64,000 nt of DNA. Source: Chromobacterium sp. IIBBL 290-4. Its GTDB lineage: Bacteria; Pseudomonadota; Gammaproteobacteria; Burkholderiales; Chromobacteriaceae. The position numbers and the translations under genes are program-made. Shown here piece by piece: positions 1-8,829 of this stretch. The DNA is taken from NCBI RefSeq assembly GCF_024207115.1, contig NZ_CP100128.1, forward strand, positions 2,976,001-3,040,000, read 5' to 3'. The first letter of the stretch is position 1, and the number at the start of each line of letters is the position of its first letter. The notes under the pieces are model-generated. The model did not search any database, had not been told where the DNA came from, and saw only the letters and a program-made list of their open reading frames with translations.

Positions 1-209
1 CAGCGGCCTAGTTTGGCGCCGGGAAGCAGCTTGGCGGCGATGTCCACGATGGCGCCCAGTCCGCCGGGCGCTTTCCAGAAAGCGAATCCTTCGCCGGCCC
101 ATCTCAATGGCTGAGCCAAGCGCTGCTGCTCCAGCCTGAGCTTGATGCGCAGCGCTTCGCCCTTCATCACCAGCAACTGTTTTTTCAGGGCGCGGTCTTG
201 CGGCGTCAT
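1..209 (-). CDS. YqjK-like small protein, 3' end outside window
   Basis: This is the N-terminal 69 codons of a basic, partly amphipathic protein that runs off the left edge. It starts MTPQDRALKKQ and has a run of Arg/Lys/Leu-rich helix. The ATG overlaps the stop of the upstream membrane gene as ATGA, so the two are translationally coupled. Position and size match the third gene of the E. coli yqjD-yqjE-yqjK order. The assignment rests mainly on this context, and no catalytic motif is visible. Confidence 0.6.
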   Translation of the reverse strand, partial: MTPQDRALKKQLLVMKGEALRIKLRLEQQRLAQPLRWAGEGFAFWKAPGGLGAIVDIAAKLLPGAKLGR

Positions 210-598
210 GGTCTTTCTCCGCCCGGGCCCAGCGCGGTCCAATCCTTGCGGACTTCTTCCAGCGTGGTGGCGAACGGCGCCGGCTGTTCGCGCAATTTGC
301 GCCGCAAACCCAGCAGCAGAAAGGCCGAGGCGCCGCAGAGCAGCAGCGCCAAGGCAGCCATCACCGCCAGCCGCCAGGCCGCGGGCGTCAAGGCCCACAG
401 CGCCAGCACGGCGGCGATCAGGCCACAGCCCAGCAACACCAGGCCCAGCATGCCTTGCAACAGATTGCCGACGATATCGTCCTTCAGCTCTTGCGCTTCC
501 AGCGACAACAGTTCGGCGCGGGTGAACAAGAGCGCGGCGACGCCGCCGGCGAAGGAGCGCATGCTGCCGGGCCGGGGCGGGCGGGGCGTTTCAGCCAT
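206..598 (-). CDS. Phage-holin-superfamily inner membrane protein (YqjE-like)
   Basis: A 130-residue protein with an amphipathic N-terminal helix (about residues 20-45) followed by two strongly hydrophobic segments (about 47-72 and 77-100) and a charged C-terminal tail. This is the layout of the actinobacteriophage holin X/YqjE family, small inner membrane proteins usually found downstream of DUF883 (YqjD) genes. It lies 5 bases after the DUF883 stop and overlaps the next gene by 4 bases, so the three form one operon. Despite the family name there is no sign of phage genes here. The cellular role is not established. Confidence 0.75.
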   Translation of the reverse strand: MAETPRPPRPGSMRSFAGGVAALLFTRAELLSLEAQELKDDIVGNLLQGMLGLVLLGCGLIAAVLALWALTPAAWRLAVMAALALLLCGASAFLLLGLRRKLREQPAPFATTLEEVRKDWTALGPGGERP

Positions 599-603
599 CT
601 AGC

Positions 604-918
604 TTAGCGGCGGGAAACCAGCATGCCCAGCAGAAAGCCGACGCCGGCGGCGATGCCGATGGACTTCCACGGGTTCTCATGCACGTATTGATCGGTGGCC
701 TTGGCCGCCTCCTTGGCCTTGCCCACTACCGCCTGCTCGGCGTCGATCAGACGCACCTTGGCGACTGACAGCTTGTCGGCCAAGCGCTTGCGCAGCTCGC
801 GGCTTTGCTGGCTGCCGTCGTCGGCGGTGGCGTCTATCAGTTCTTCGGTGCTGGCTAGCACCTGGCGAACATCATCCAGCAGTTGTTCTTTTTCCTTGGC
901 GATTCCGGCTGCATTCAT
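604..918 (-). CDS. yqjD: DUF883 membrane-anchored protein (YqjD/ElaB family)
   Basis: A 104-residue protein with a long charged, Ala/Lys-rich helical region (residues 5-75) and a C-terminal glycine-rich transmembrane segment ending in two arginines. This tail is diagnostic of the YqjD/ElaB/YgaM family. Known members are inner membrane proteins that bind ribosomes in stationary phase. A strong AGGAGG Shine-Dalgarno lies 6 bases before the ATG, which supports the start. It is the first gene of the three-gene yqj-type operon at the left edge. Confidence 0.85.
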   Translation of the reverse strand: MNAAGIAKEKEQLLDDVRQVLASTEELIDATADDGSQQSRELRKRLADKLSVAKVRLIDAEQAVVGKAKEAAKATDQYVHENPWKSIGIAAGVGFLLGMLVSRR

Positions 919-1045
919 GGCGACCTCCTGGCGAAAGACAATGGGAACATCTAGCGGGCGCGCGCTTGGCGCGGCGCAGCAATCAAGTTGTACGGGTCCA
1001 AGCTAACAGGCCGGCGCGGTCCAGTCAAACCACGCGGTCAAGATT

Positions 1046-2362
1046 TCAGCCGCGCGGGCACAGGGCTTCGTCCAACGAAGCCTCGGCGGCGGGCCTGGCG
1101 CTCAAGGCGCACAGCCAGCCGGTGACGGCGACGCCCGCGCAGTAAAGCACGCATATCCATGGGCTCCACGGCATGGCGGCGATCAGCAGCAGCGGCGTCA
1201 CGCTGGCCCAGATCGAGTAGGCGATGTTGTAGGTGAAGGAAATGCCGGACACGCGCACATCGGCCGGGAACATGCCCACCATGATGGACGGCACCACGCC
1301 GACGATGCCGCAACACAGGCCGGCGAAGGCGTAGGCGAGGCCGGTCCAGCCCCAGCCGCCTATCAGGTCGGCGTACAGCGCCGCCACGCCGACCGGCAGC
1401 AGCAGGCTGTACAGCATCAGGCTGCGCTTGTGGCCGATGCGGTCGCAGACGTGGCCGGCGATCACGCAGCCGATATTGAGGAAGACGATGCCCACGCTGC
1501 TGAGCGCGAAGGCCTGGTCGGCATGCATGCCGAAGCGCTGTTGCAGCAGCGTGGGAGTGACCACCACCAGCACCACCACGGCCGACGTCAGCACGCAGGT
1601 CAGCACCGCGGCTGGCAGCAGGGTGGCCTTGTGGCGACGCAGCACATCCAGCAGCGGGTAGGCGGTGCGGCCGCGTTCGGCCTGGCGCTCGCGCATGGCC
1701 AGGAACACCGGCGTTTCGCTCAGCCAGCGGCGCAGCCAGACGCCCAGCAGGCCAAACGGGCCGCCAAGCAGGAAGGGAATGCGCCAGCCGTAATCCAGCA
1801 TCTCCTGCGGCGTGAACATCCGCGCCAGAATAGTGGCGGTCAGCGCGCCCAGCAGATAGCCGAAAGTCAGTCCGGCCTGCAGCACGCCCAGCGCGTAGCC
1901 GCGTCGCGCCAATGGCGCGTGCTCGGCCACGAAAGACCAGGCGCTGGGCACTTCGCCGCCCACTGCCGCGCCTTGCAGAATGCGCAGCGCCAGCAGGATC
2001 AGCGGCGCGAAGATGCCGATTTGCGCATAGGTGGGCATCAGGCCTATCAGCAGGCAAGGGCCGGCCATCAGCAGGATGGTGAGGCTGAATACCCGCTTGC
2101 GGCCCAGGATGTCAGCGAAGTGGGCCATCAAGATGCCGCCCAGCGGCCGCGCCAGGTAGCCGGTGGCGAAAATGCCGAAGGTTTGCAGCAGGCGCAGCCA
2201 TTCCGGCATGGCGGGCGGGAAGAATAGCTTGCTCAGCGTGGTGGCGAAGAAAGCGAAAATGATGAAATCGTAGATTTCCAGCGCGCCGCCCAGCGCGGCC
2301 AGACCAAGCGTCTTGTAGTCGGTGCGGGTGAGCGGTGTGGATCGGTTTGGGGTCATGGTCAA
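1046..2362 (-). CDS. MFS transporter, metabolite:H+ symporter type
   Basis: A 438-residue, twelve-segment major facilitator. Between helices 2 and 3 it has the family loop signature (HFADILGRKR), and the matching half-motif recurs later as CDRIGHKRS. The N-terminal pattern TLGLAALGGALEIYDFIIF and the ILQGAAVGGE segment are typical of the metabolite:H+ symporter group (ProP, CitA, KgtP, ShiA). The likely substrate is an organic acid or osmolyte taken up with protons, but the sequence alone does not decide it. It is monocistronic, flanked by the yqj operon and lysE on the same strand with gaps of about 130-190 bases. Confidence 0.85.
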   Translation of the reverse strand: MTMTPNRSTPLTRTDYKTLGLAALGGALEIYDFIIFAFFATTLSKLFFPPAMPEWLRLLQTFGIFATGYLARPLGGILMAHFADILGRKRVFSLTILLMAGPCLLIGLMPTYAQIGIFAPLILLALRILQGAAVGGEVPSAWSFVAEHAPLARRGYALGVLQAGLTFGYLLGALTATILARMFTPQEMLDYGWRIPFLLGGPFGLLGVWLRRWLSETPVFLAMRERQAERGRTAYPLLDVLRRHKATLLPAAVLTCVLTSAVVVLVVVTPTLLQQRFGMHADQAFALSSVGIVFLNIGCVIAGHVCDRIGHKRSLMLYSLLLPVGVAALYADLIGGWGWTGLAYAFAGLCCGIVGVVPSIMVGMFPADVRVSGISFTYNIAYSIWASVTPLLLIAAMPWSPWICVLYCAGVAVTGWLCALSARPAAEASLDEALCPRG

Positions 2363-2550
2363 TCACGAAGTGCCGGGCCGCAGGCAAGCCCATTATGGTA
2401 ATGAATGAAATCCGCGCAGGATTCTGCGCAGACTCCCCGGAGCCGCCTCAAGCCCCGCAAGGCCGCCAGTGTAGCGCGGTTGGCAAGGATTGCGTGAATA
2501 ATGCTCGAGTGAACGGCGGCGAGATAGAACAGCTATTGGCGCGGGCAATC

Positions 2551-3177
2551 TTAAATCGATGCGGCTAACTTCAGACCCAATGCCGCCATGATGCCGCCCG
2601 CAGCCCGGTCTAGCCATTTTTTCCCGCGCAAATAGCTTGCGCGCGGTCCTGCCATCGACAGCAATGTGGCCACTAGCGCATACCAGCCGCTTTCTATGCA
2701 AAACACCGTGGCAGCCAAGCCGCACTTGAATGCCAGTGTAGTTTCATTCGGCAGGAAGGCGGCGAACACGCTGGCGTAGACGACGGCGGTTTTAGGATTG
2801 CTAAGCTGAGTGCTCAGTCCCTGTAAAAGATAGCGCGGGGAGAGGGCTGGAGAGCTTGGATCGTTTGAAATCGCCGCTTCCAGAGGTTTTTTGGCGCCTT
2901 GCCAAATTTGAAACCCCATATAAGCCAGATACAGTCCTCCCAAAACCTTCAGCGCGATATAAAGAGAAGGAACCGCCAGCAGCAAACCATGCAGGCCAAG
3001 CAAGGATGCGATGGCGAAAAGCATGCCGCCTATGCCCATGCCAAGCGCGGACAACAGGCCATTGCTCCGGCCTGTGCCGGCCGCGGTTCTGACAATCATG
3101 ATGAAACTGGGGCCGGGGCTGGCGACACCTACGGCAAGCGCGGCGGCTATGGCGAGGAGTTCAGGTAGATGCTGCAT
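2551..3177 (-). CDS. LysE/RhtB-family amino acid exporter
   Basis: A 208-residue membrane protein with the family N-terminal signature (SPGPSFIMIV, residues 20-29) and LSNPKTAVV about two thirds along. Six hydrophobic segments fit the LysE/RhtB fold, which exports amino acids or homoserine lactone-like compounds. The substrate cannot be read from the sequence. There is no adjacent LysR (ArgP/LysG) regulator, and the next sequence upstream is the degraded DUF1275 gene on the other strand. Length is normal for the family. Confidence 0.85.
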   Translation of the reverse strand: MQHLPELLAIAAALAVGVASPGPSFIMIVRTAAGTGRSNGLLSALGMGIGGMLFAIASLLGLHGLLLAVPSLYIALKVLGGLYLAYMGFQIWQGAKKPLEAAISNDPSSPALSPRYLLQGLSTQLSNPKTAVVYASVFAAFLPNETTLAFKCGLAATVFCIESGWYALVATLLSMAGPRASYLRGKKWLDRAAGGIMAALGLKLAASI

Positions 3178-3246
3178 GGCGATGCCTTTTATGAGAAGGA
3201 TAGCGTCAAGTGATAGTCACTGATTTTTATATGAAAAATAAATATT

Positions 3247-3651
3247 TTGCAATGCGGCGTGGCCGCTGTGGCGGCCATCGAGATGGGGTCTTTCACCGGT
3301 CTAAATCCATGGGCCGAGTTTGTGGTGGGAACGACGCTGGTGACGGCAATGGGCTTGCAGAACGCCATGCAGCGCATGCATCTGAGCAGCGCGCCGCCAT
3401 CCACTTTGATGACGGGCACAACGACGCAGGTCATGATCGATTTGACGGATTTGACGGATTTGGCGCTAGGCGCGACAGGCGATGTCCGCGCTTCGGCACG
3501 GGGTCGTTTGCGCAAGATGGTGCCCGCCATTCTGGTTTTTGCCGGGGGCTGCGGCTTGGCGGCGCTGGTTTATATCCTTGTGCGCGAATGGTTCTTTGCT
3601 TTGCCGCCGGTGCTTGCCTTGATGGCGCTATATGTAAGCATGGGGAGATGA
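3247..3651 (+). pseudogene. DUF1275 (YoaK-like) membrane protein, 5' truncated
   Basis: The frame encodes about 134 residues matching only the C-terminal half of DUF1275 proteins, which are normally about 220-240 residues with six membrane segments. The recognisable core is AMGLQNAMQRM followed by a T-x-x-TG-x-x-T block and the final two hydrophobic helices. The first N-terminal helices and the first MTGN-type motif are absent. The only possible starts are a TTG at 3247 without a clear ribosome site, or later codons. It sits 70 bases from the divergent lysE start, so the promoter and 5' half were probably lost by deletion. I judge it non-functional. Confidence 0.6.
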
Positions 3652-3825
3652 GCGAATGTTCCAGGCGCAAGATGCTGGTTTGAGTGCTGCGCTTGTATGC
3701 TTAAGGGCGAGGACTTTGTTTCTGTACTGCGAGGGAAGGCATGCTTGAGAGGGACGATATTTAATGAGCAAGCATTGTCGATATCGAACCGCAAACATTG
3801 TATTTTTTTGGGGTAAGCCGTAGGC

Positions 3826-3852
3826 AAAAAAGGCACCTAGAGACTAGGTGCC
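3826..3852 (-). terminator. Intrinsic terminator of the acetyltransferase gene
   Basis: A 9-bp perfect stem (3832-3840 with 3844-3852, loop AGA) followed on the minus strand by six T. It lies 8 bases beyond the stop of the CatB-like gene. Confidence 0.8.
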
Positions 3853-3859
3853 ATTTGCC

Positions 3860-4534
3860 TCATTGAGTATTGAGGTGAAGGTTGGTGGATGGAGCGAAGG
3901 TGCCTTTAGGGGATTTTTTATTTTTCGTAGTTTGGTCAATAAGGCTGGTAATGCTTCCTTGGCATAAGCCACCCGCATTCTGCAGTATTGCTTCAATCGG
4001 CCAATTCCACCAGGCTATATTGAGCAATTTATTTATTTCTTCGGTATTGAAGCGATATCGTATGATTTTGGCTGGATTGCCTGCCACTATTGCATAGGGA
4101 GGTACATCTTTGGTTACCACTGACTCGGCTGCAATAACGGCTCCGTGGCCGATCGTTATGCCAGACATGATTGTAGCGCAAGAGCCAATCCAAACATCAT
4201 TTCCAATGGTCACGTCGCCCTTTGTGGAACGGTGGCCTTTTATGTAATCAAGTTCTGGAAAGTTTCCGGGAAAGGGATAAGTGGAGATCCAGTCAGTTCT
4301 ATGGTTACCGCCTAAAAAAATTCTTGCCCCGTGAGCAATGGAACAGAATTTCCCAATTTTCAGAGAGCTGCCATCATCCCAGTCTTCCACAATAGGTAGG
4401 CCGTAAGAGTAGATGCCGTACTCGTATTTTCTGTCATGTAGAATGTCAAACTTTAGCTTGTCTTTTATCCAGCGAGGTTGCTTTTTGGCCCGCTTAAGCA
4501 AAATTTTCTTTTTCAGTTTTTGCAGGAGATTCAT
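3860..4534 (-). CDS. CatB-type left-handed beta-helix O-acetyltransferase
   Basis: A 224-residue acetyltransferase of the xenobiotic/hexapeptide group (CatB/Vat family). It shows hexapeptide turns such as IGNDVWIGS, ITIGHGAVIAAESVV and VPPYAIVAGNPAKIIR, and the NHRTDWISTYPF segment that carries the catalytic His region in this family. The C-terminal extension is Lys/Asn-rich and low-complexity. Base composition is clearly AT-richer than the neighbouring genes (codons such as AAA, ATT, TTT dominate), suggesting horizontal acquisition. Possible roles are surface polysaccharide O-acetylation or detoxification. Chloramphenicol/streptogramin acetylation is only a family possibility. It has its own terminator. 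Confidence 0.8.
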   Translation of the reverse strand: MNLLQKLKKKILLKRAKKQPRWIKDKLKFDILHDRKYEYGIYSYGLPIVEDWDDGSSLKIGKFCSIAHGARIFLGGNHRTDWISTYPFPGNFPELDYIKGHRSTKGDVTIGNDVWIGSCATIMSGITIGHGAVIAAESVVTKDVPPYAIVAGNPAKIIRYRFNTEEINKLLNIAWWNWPIEAILQNAGGLCQGSITSLIDQTTKNKKSPKGTFAPSTNLHLNTQ

Positions 4535-4937
4535 TTTTTGAATGGAAGTTATTTTGGTTGCGAGTGATTGCTATTTTGTGTGTTTTTATGTTTTTTGTTA
4601 AAAAAAGAAATGAACCTGCATTGTATTTCAAAAAAGTGTTTTGTGCGAGAAATGTTCATTTCTGATCTTTTTCGAGTGGGGGGGATAGTGCTGAAGCGTG
4701 GGGGCGGTGCACTGGCTTGGCTGTTAAGGCTGTGGAAAAAGCATAATCATGTTCGCCAGATTGTTGCTCAACACGCAGGCTATGTGCTTGGACGCTCTGC
4801 GCTAGCACTATGCGGCAAGGCCATGGCTTGGTCTTGGGTCAAGGAGAGGCGCGTGCCAATCAAGAATCAATCACGGGATGAGAGTGGGATGGCTGTTCGG
4901 CGACATTGCTAAGGAGAGTTCGTGTCGTATTGGCCAT
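4535..4937. other. Gene-poor segment, no convincing gene
   Basis: About 400 bases between the acetyltransferase and the terminator of the broken MFS gene. A plus-strand open frame (4568-4912, 114 codons) exists, but it has no ribosome site, no recognisable domain and uneven composition, so I do not call it. The first 130 bases are AT-rich and may hold the promoter of the minus-strand acetyltransferase. Confidence 0.5.
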
Positions 4938-4962
4938 AAAAAAGCCCCGCATGGTGCGGGGC
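4938..4962 (-). terminator. Intrinsic terminator downstream of the MFS remnant
   Basis: An 8-bp stem (4944-4951 with 4955-4962, loop TGG) followed on the minus strand by six T. It lies about 155 bases beyond the MFS stop. Confidence 0.75.
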
Positions 4963-5117
4963 ACAGGGTCGAGCGTCTTATCAGGGGACGCGCGACGCAG
5001 TCGCTTGAGACCGTTGGTGTCGCCCAAGAAAGGATCCGCCAGCTAAAGCATTGTTGATAGAGCCAAGTTTCATCGCCCATCTAATGGCATTCGTGTCGCC
5101 TCTCCGCATGCGGTCAC

Positions 5118-5720
5118 TCACCGGCGTGGGCCAGGGGTAAAACCGTGGGCATTGGCGCGCCAGGCAGTGAGGAAACCCATCATCAAGATCACCAGCACAA
5201 CCCACGGGAAAATTTGGGCGCCCGCGCTCTCCAGCAGTACGCCGCCAATTAAACCACTGCCGGCGAACGCGAAGTTGAACACAGTCACCAGCATGGATTG
5301 AGCGACGTCCGCATCGTTGCCTGTCGCATCGGCCAATGCGGTTTGCAGCAAGGTTGGCGCACCACTGAAACTCACGCCCCAAACGGCGACGCCAGCGAAG
5401 ATGAATACTGGTGATCTTGTCCCCAGACCGAATATCAAGGAGACGAGCGCAAACGCACCCAGTCCAGTCAGTACTAGGAGGCGCAGCCATCGGTCAACCA
5501 GGTAGCCGACAAGCCAAATGCCGAACATGGCGGACATGCCAAAGACTAGCAAGACGATGTCCACATGGCGGGCTAAGCCAAGCGATGCCAGGAATGGCGC
5601 GATATAGGTGTACAGAATATAGTGCGGAAGAATCCAGCTCATGACGACGAGCAGTACGGATAGCACGCCGGGTATGGCGAGAACCCGCCGGATTGGCAAT
5701 CGGCCGTCGGCTGGCAAACC
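5118..5720 (-). pseudogene. MFS transporter, C-terminal half only
   Basis: From about position 5705 down to the stop at 5118 the minus frame encodes the last six membrane segments of an AraJ/NepI-type drug or sugar efflux MFS protein (starting near LPIRRVLAIPGVLSVL). The N-terminal six segments are missing. The open frame continues upstream to an ATG at 6023, but that part is the antisense of a LysR gene remnant and is not transporter sequence. The open frame of 301 codons is therefore a chance fusion. A terminator is still present downstream. Confidence 0.8.
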
Positions 5721-5990
5721 GGGGGGGCATTGGCTGGGCATGGCATTGCGCGCAAGACGATCTGGGATGCCGCCGCCGATATTCGCAGCGGTGCACTCAA
5801 AGTCTTGCTGCCGGATTGGATCGAAAGCGAGCCGGGAATCTATGCCGTATTCCAGCAGAACCGCTATATGCCGCCCCGGGTGAGGGCGCTTTTGGACTTT
5901 CTGATAGATAGATTCCAGCGAGTGGCCGATGAGATATTGGCAGGCCTCCCGGCGCCATTGGAGGCTGTACAGGAGGGTAGTATTGACTAG
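5718..5990 (+). pseudogene. LysR-type regulator, C-terminal fragment
   Basis: On the plus strand, about 85 codons match the end of a LysR-type effector-binding domain: an LAGHGIA block, IWDAAADIRSG, a VLLPDW turn, then IYAVFQQNRYMPPRVRALLDFLI. The DNA-binding N-terminal domain and most of the effector domain are missing. Its 5' end abuts the 5' end of the MFS remnant around 5705-5725, close to a run of seven G (5721-5727). In the intact ancestor the two genes were probably divergent. Not functional. Confidence 0.75.
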
Positions 5991-6079
5991 GGTGTGTGCG
6001 ACCTGATTGTTATTTAAAATCAATATGTTGGCAGGTAAAATCCTTGGGTGCTGTGGTTGCTGACATGTTTTGAGTGATG

Positions 6080-6109
6080 AAAAAAAGCCCGCAGTGACGC
6101 GGGCTTTTT
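6080..6109. terminator. Bidirectional terminator downstream of guaA
   Basis: A 6-bp GC stem (6087-6092 with 6099-6104) flanked by an A run on the left and a T run on the right, which works in either direction. It lies about 45 bases beyond the guaA stop on the minus strand. Confidence 0.8.
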
Positions 6110-6152
6110 GGAAGTTTCTGCTGACTGATGCCAGCAGTTGCCTAACACGAGG

Positions 6153-7730
6153 TCATTCCCACTCGATCGTCGCCGGCGGCTTGCCGGACACATCGTAGAC
6201 CACGCGGTTGATGCCGCGCACTTCGTTGATGATGCGGTTGGAGGCGCGGCCCAGCAGGCTGTACGGCAGCTCGGCCCAGTGCGCGGTCATGAAGTCGCTG
6301 GTCACCACGGCGCGCAGCGCCACCACGTAGTCGTAGGTGCGGCCGTCGCCCATCACGCCTACCGATTTAACCGGCAGGAACACGGCAAAAGCTTGGCTGG
6401 TCAGCTCGTACCAGTTCTTGCCGGTTTTCTCGTCGACAGTGTTGCGCAGCTCTTCGATGAAGATGGCGTCGGCTTGGCGCAGCAGGTCGGCGAATTCCTT
6501 CTTCACTTCGCCGAGGATGCGCACGCCCAGGCCCGGGCCCGGGAAGGGGTGGCGGTAGACCATGTCGTGCGGCAGGCCCAGGGCCACGCCCAGCTGGCGC
6601 ACTTCATCCTTGAACAGCTCGCGCAGCGGCTCGAGCAGCTTCAGATTCATGTCTTCCGGCAGGCCGCCCACATTGTGGTGGCTCTTGATGGTGTGCGCCT
6701 TCTTGGTCTTGGCGCCGGCCGATTCGATCACGTCCGGGTAGATGGTGCCTTGGGCCAGCCACTTGGCGTTGGTCAGCTTGCCGGATTCGCGGTCGAACAC
6801 TTCGATGAATTCCGCGCCGATGATCTTGCGCTTCTTCTCCGGATCGCTCTCGCCGGCCAGCTTGGCCATGAAATCGGCTTCGGCCTGCACGTGGACAACC
6901 TTGACGCCCAGATTCTGAGCGAACATCTCCATCACCATCTTGCCTTCGTTCAGGCGCAGCAGGCCGTGGTCGACGAAGACGCAGGTGAGTTGGTCGCCGA
7001 TGGCGCGGTGGATCAGTGCGGCGGCCACGGAGGAGTCCACGCCGCCGGACAGGCCGAGGATGACTTCTTCATCGCCGACTTGATCGCGGATCTTCTTCAC
7101 CGCTTCGTCGATGTAGTTCGGCATGGTCCAGCTGGGCTTGCAGCCGGCCACGTGCAGCACGAAGCGGTGGATCATCTCGGTGCCGCGCTTGGTGTGGGTC
7201 ACTTCCGGATGGAACTGCACGCCGTAGAAGCCGCGTGCCTCGTCCGCCATCGCCGCGTAGGGGCAGGATGGGGTTTCGGCGATCACCTGGAAGCCGGCTG
7301 GCAGCGCGGTGACCTTGTCGCCGTGGCTCATCCATACGTCGAGGAAGCCGTTGCCGGCGTCGTCGATCTGGTCCTGCAGGCCTTCCAGCAGCTTGGAGTG
7401 GTGGCGGGCTTTGATCTGGGCGTAGCCAAACTCGCGCTTGTCGCCGCTTTCCACTTTGCCGCCCAGGGTCTGGGCCATGAACTGCATGCCGTAGCAGATG
7501 CCGAGCACCGGCACGCCCAGCTCGAACAGCTTGGGGTCGGCCTGGTAGTCGGACTCGTAAACCGAGTTGGGGCCGCCGGACAGGATGATGGCTTTCGGCG
7601 CGAAAGCCTTGATCTCTTCGATGGGCATGTCGAAAGAATGAAGCTCACAGTAAACGTGAGCTTCGCGTACGCGGCGGGCGATCAGCTGAGTGACCTGGGA
7701 GCCGAAGTCGAGAATGAGGATCTTGTCCAT
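6153..7730 (-). CDS. guaA: GMP synthase (glutamine-hydrolysing)
   Basis: This cytosolic enzyme converts XMP, ATP and glutamine to GMP in the last step of guanine nucleotide synthesis. The 525-residue protein has an N-terminal class I glutamine amidotransferase domain with nucleophile Cys79 (GICYGMQ) and the FHPEV His/Glu pair. It continues with the ATP pyrophosphatase domain with PP-loop LSGGVDSS and the C-terminal dimerisation domain ending [10 protein letters not shown], the usual terminus. Length is normal. guaB is not next to it. The next gene upstream on the strand is a small membrane protein 99 bases away. The gene ends at a clear bidirectional terminator. Confidence 0.98.
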   Translation of the reverse strand: MDKILILDFGSQVTQLIARRVREAHVYCELHSFDMPIEEIKAFAPKAIILSGGPNSVYESDYQADPKLFELGVPVLGICYGMQFMAQTLGGKVESGDKREFGYAQIKARHHSKLLEGLQDQIDDAGNGFLDVWMSHGDKVTALPAGFQVIAETPSCPYAAMADEARGFYGVQFHPEVTHTKRGTEMIHRFVLHVAGCKPSWTMPNYIDEAVKKIRDQVGDEEVILGLSGGVDSSVAAALIHRAIGDQLTCVFVDHGLLRLNEGKMVMEMFAQNLGVKVVHVQAEADFMAKLAGESDPEKKRKIIGAEFIEVFDRESGKLTNAKWLAQGTIYPDVIESAGAKTKKAHTIKSHHNVGGLPEDMNLKLLEPLRELFKDEVRQLGVALGLPHDMVYRHPFPGPGLGVRILGEVKKEFADLLRQADAIFIEELRNTVDEKTGKNWYELTSQAFAVFLPVKSVGVMGDGRTYDYVVALRAVVTSDFMTAHWAELPYSLLGRASNRIINEVRGINRVVYDVSGKPPATIEWE

Positions 7731-7829
7731 GCCTATCCTTGAAAAGTAATGCAGGCCGTTAAGGCCATTATCGTCAATGCTGAAAATAATTTTGCGCTTT
7801 CAGACCGGCGGTTTCGCCGGCCTGGCCGC

Positions 7830-8183
7830 TTAATCTTTGTTTTGGGGCGGCATCCGGCGGTAGGGCTCGCGCCGTTCCGGTATGCGGTCGCCGCGGGCGA
7901 TCAGCATCAGCACGCCCAGCAGCACCATGCCTAAGGCGACGAAGTGGCTGGTTTTGAGCGCCAATTGGTCTATCGCGTAGATGCTGGCGCCGGCATAGGC
8001 CAGCATCGGGCTGGTCACCAGCGTGGATTTGTTGAAACCATCCAGCGCCAATAGCAACACGCCCGCCGCGAACAGCAGCAGGGCGAGCAGGGTGGGGGTG
8101 TTGGGCAGCCAGGCGGCGCTTTTCAGCAGCCAGACAATGCCGACGCAGATCAGCGCGATGGGCAGAGCGGCGCTGCGCTTCAT
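7830..8183 (-). CDS. Small four-helix membrane protein, unknown function
   Basis: A 117-residue protein with about four hydrophobic helices and a short charged tail ([18 protein letters not shown]). Its layout resembles LiaI/LiaF-like or DUF5668-type transmembrane regions, but I cannot assign it. The ATG at 8183 overlaps the smpB stop as ATGA, so translation is probably coupled to smpB. A longer open frame through smpB exists in this phase but is not used. Confidence 0.7.
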   Translation of the reverse strand: MKRSAALPIALICVGIVWLLKSAAWLPNTPTLLALLLFAAGVLLLALDGFNKSTLVTSPMLAYAGASIYAIDQLALKTSHFVALGMVLLGVLMLIARGDRIPERREPYRRMPPQNKD

Positions 8184-8635
8184 GCCGCGCCTCGCTGGTT
8201 CTTCATGACGCGTTGTTTCTCGCGCTGCCATTCGCGATCCTTCTCGGTATCGCGTTTGTCGTGCATTTTCTTGCCTTTTGCCAGGCCGACTTCGGCTTTG
8301 ACGTTGCCCTTGGTGTAGTGCAGGTCCAGCGCCATCATGGTGTAGCCGGCGCGTTCCACCTTGCCGATGAAGCGGTTGATTTCCGCCTGGGACATCAACA
8401 ATTTGCGCGGGCGCACCGGGTCCGGCTTGACGTGGGTGGAGGCGGATTGCAGCGGGGTGATGTGGCAGCCGATCAGCCAAAAGGCGCCGTTTTTCCAGTC
8501 CACGTAGCTTTCCTTGAGCTGCACGCGGCCAGCGCGGATGGCCTTGACTTCCCACCCCTCCAGCACGAGCCCGGCCTCGAGTTTTTCCTCGATGAAATAG
8601 TCGTGGAAAGCCTTGCGGTTCTGGATGATGCTCAT
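8180..8635 (-). CDS. smpB: SsrA-binding protein SmpB
   Basis: SmpB binds tmRNA and brings it to stalled ribosomes for trans-translation. The 151-residue product starts [15 protein letters not shown], has the conserved [18 protein letters not shown] core that binds the tRNA-like domain, and ends in a Lys/Arg-rich tail that mimics mRNA in the decoding site. I chose the ATG at 8635 because homologues start here. An in-frame ATG at 8686 adds an unconserved extension. The gene is divergent from ratA-rnfH, an arrangement also seen in E. coli. The ssrA gene itself is not in the window. Confidence 0.97.
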   Translation of the reverse strand: MSIIQNRKAFHDYFIEEKLEAGLVLEGWEVKAIRAGRVQLKESYVDWKNGAFWLIGCHITPLQSASTHVKPDPVRPRKLLMSQAEINRFIGKVERAGYTMMALDLHYTKGNVKAEVGLAKGKKMHDKRDTEKDREWQREKQRVMKNQRGAA

Positions 8636-8771
8636 GTGGGGTTCCTTTGGAATCCGACATTGTAGCAGAAGCCGGCGATCCGCCAAAGTCCAGCCTTTTT
8701 AGTAGTTTGATGTGAAGATATGGCGACGGGCGCGTTTGGATGTCGGGGGCGGGGCGTTTGGCGGCGGTTTT

Positions 8772-8780
8772 TGCTAAAAT
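8772..8780 (+). promoter_or_regulatory. Candidate extended -10 promoter for ratA
   Basis: TGC followed by TAAAAT fits an extended -10 element about 50 bases before the ratA ATG. No good -35 hexamer stands at 17 bases. Weak, by eye only. Confidence 0.3.
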
Positions 8781-8829
8781 TGCGGCTTGATTGTCTATTT
8801 CGAGACCCCGGAAACGCCGGGTTTTGCCG

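Noticed and set aside
206..598. Prophage, suggested by the holin-superfamily protein
   Set aside because: No other phage genes are present; YqjE-like proteins are ordinary chromosomal membrane proteins in yqj operons.
4568..4912. A 114-codon plus-strand open frame in the decayed island
   Set aside because: No ribosome site, no domain, mixed AT-rich and GC-rich halves. Probably spacer or remnant.
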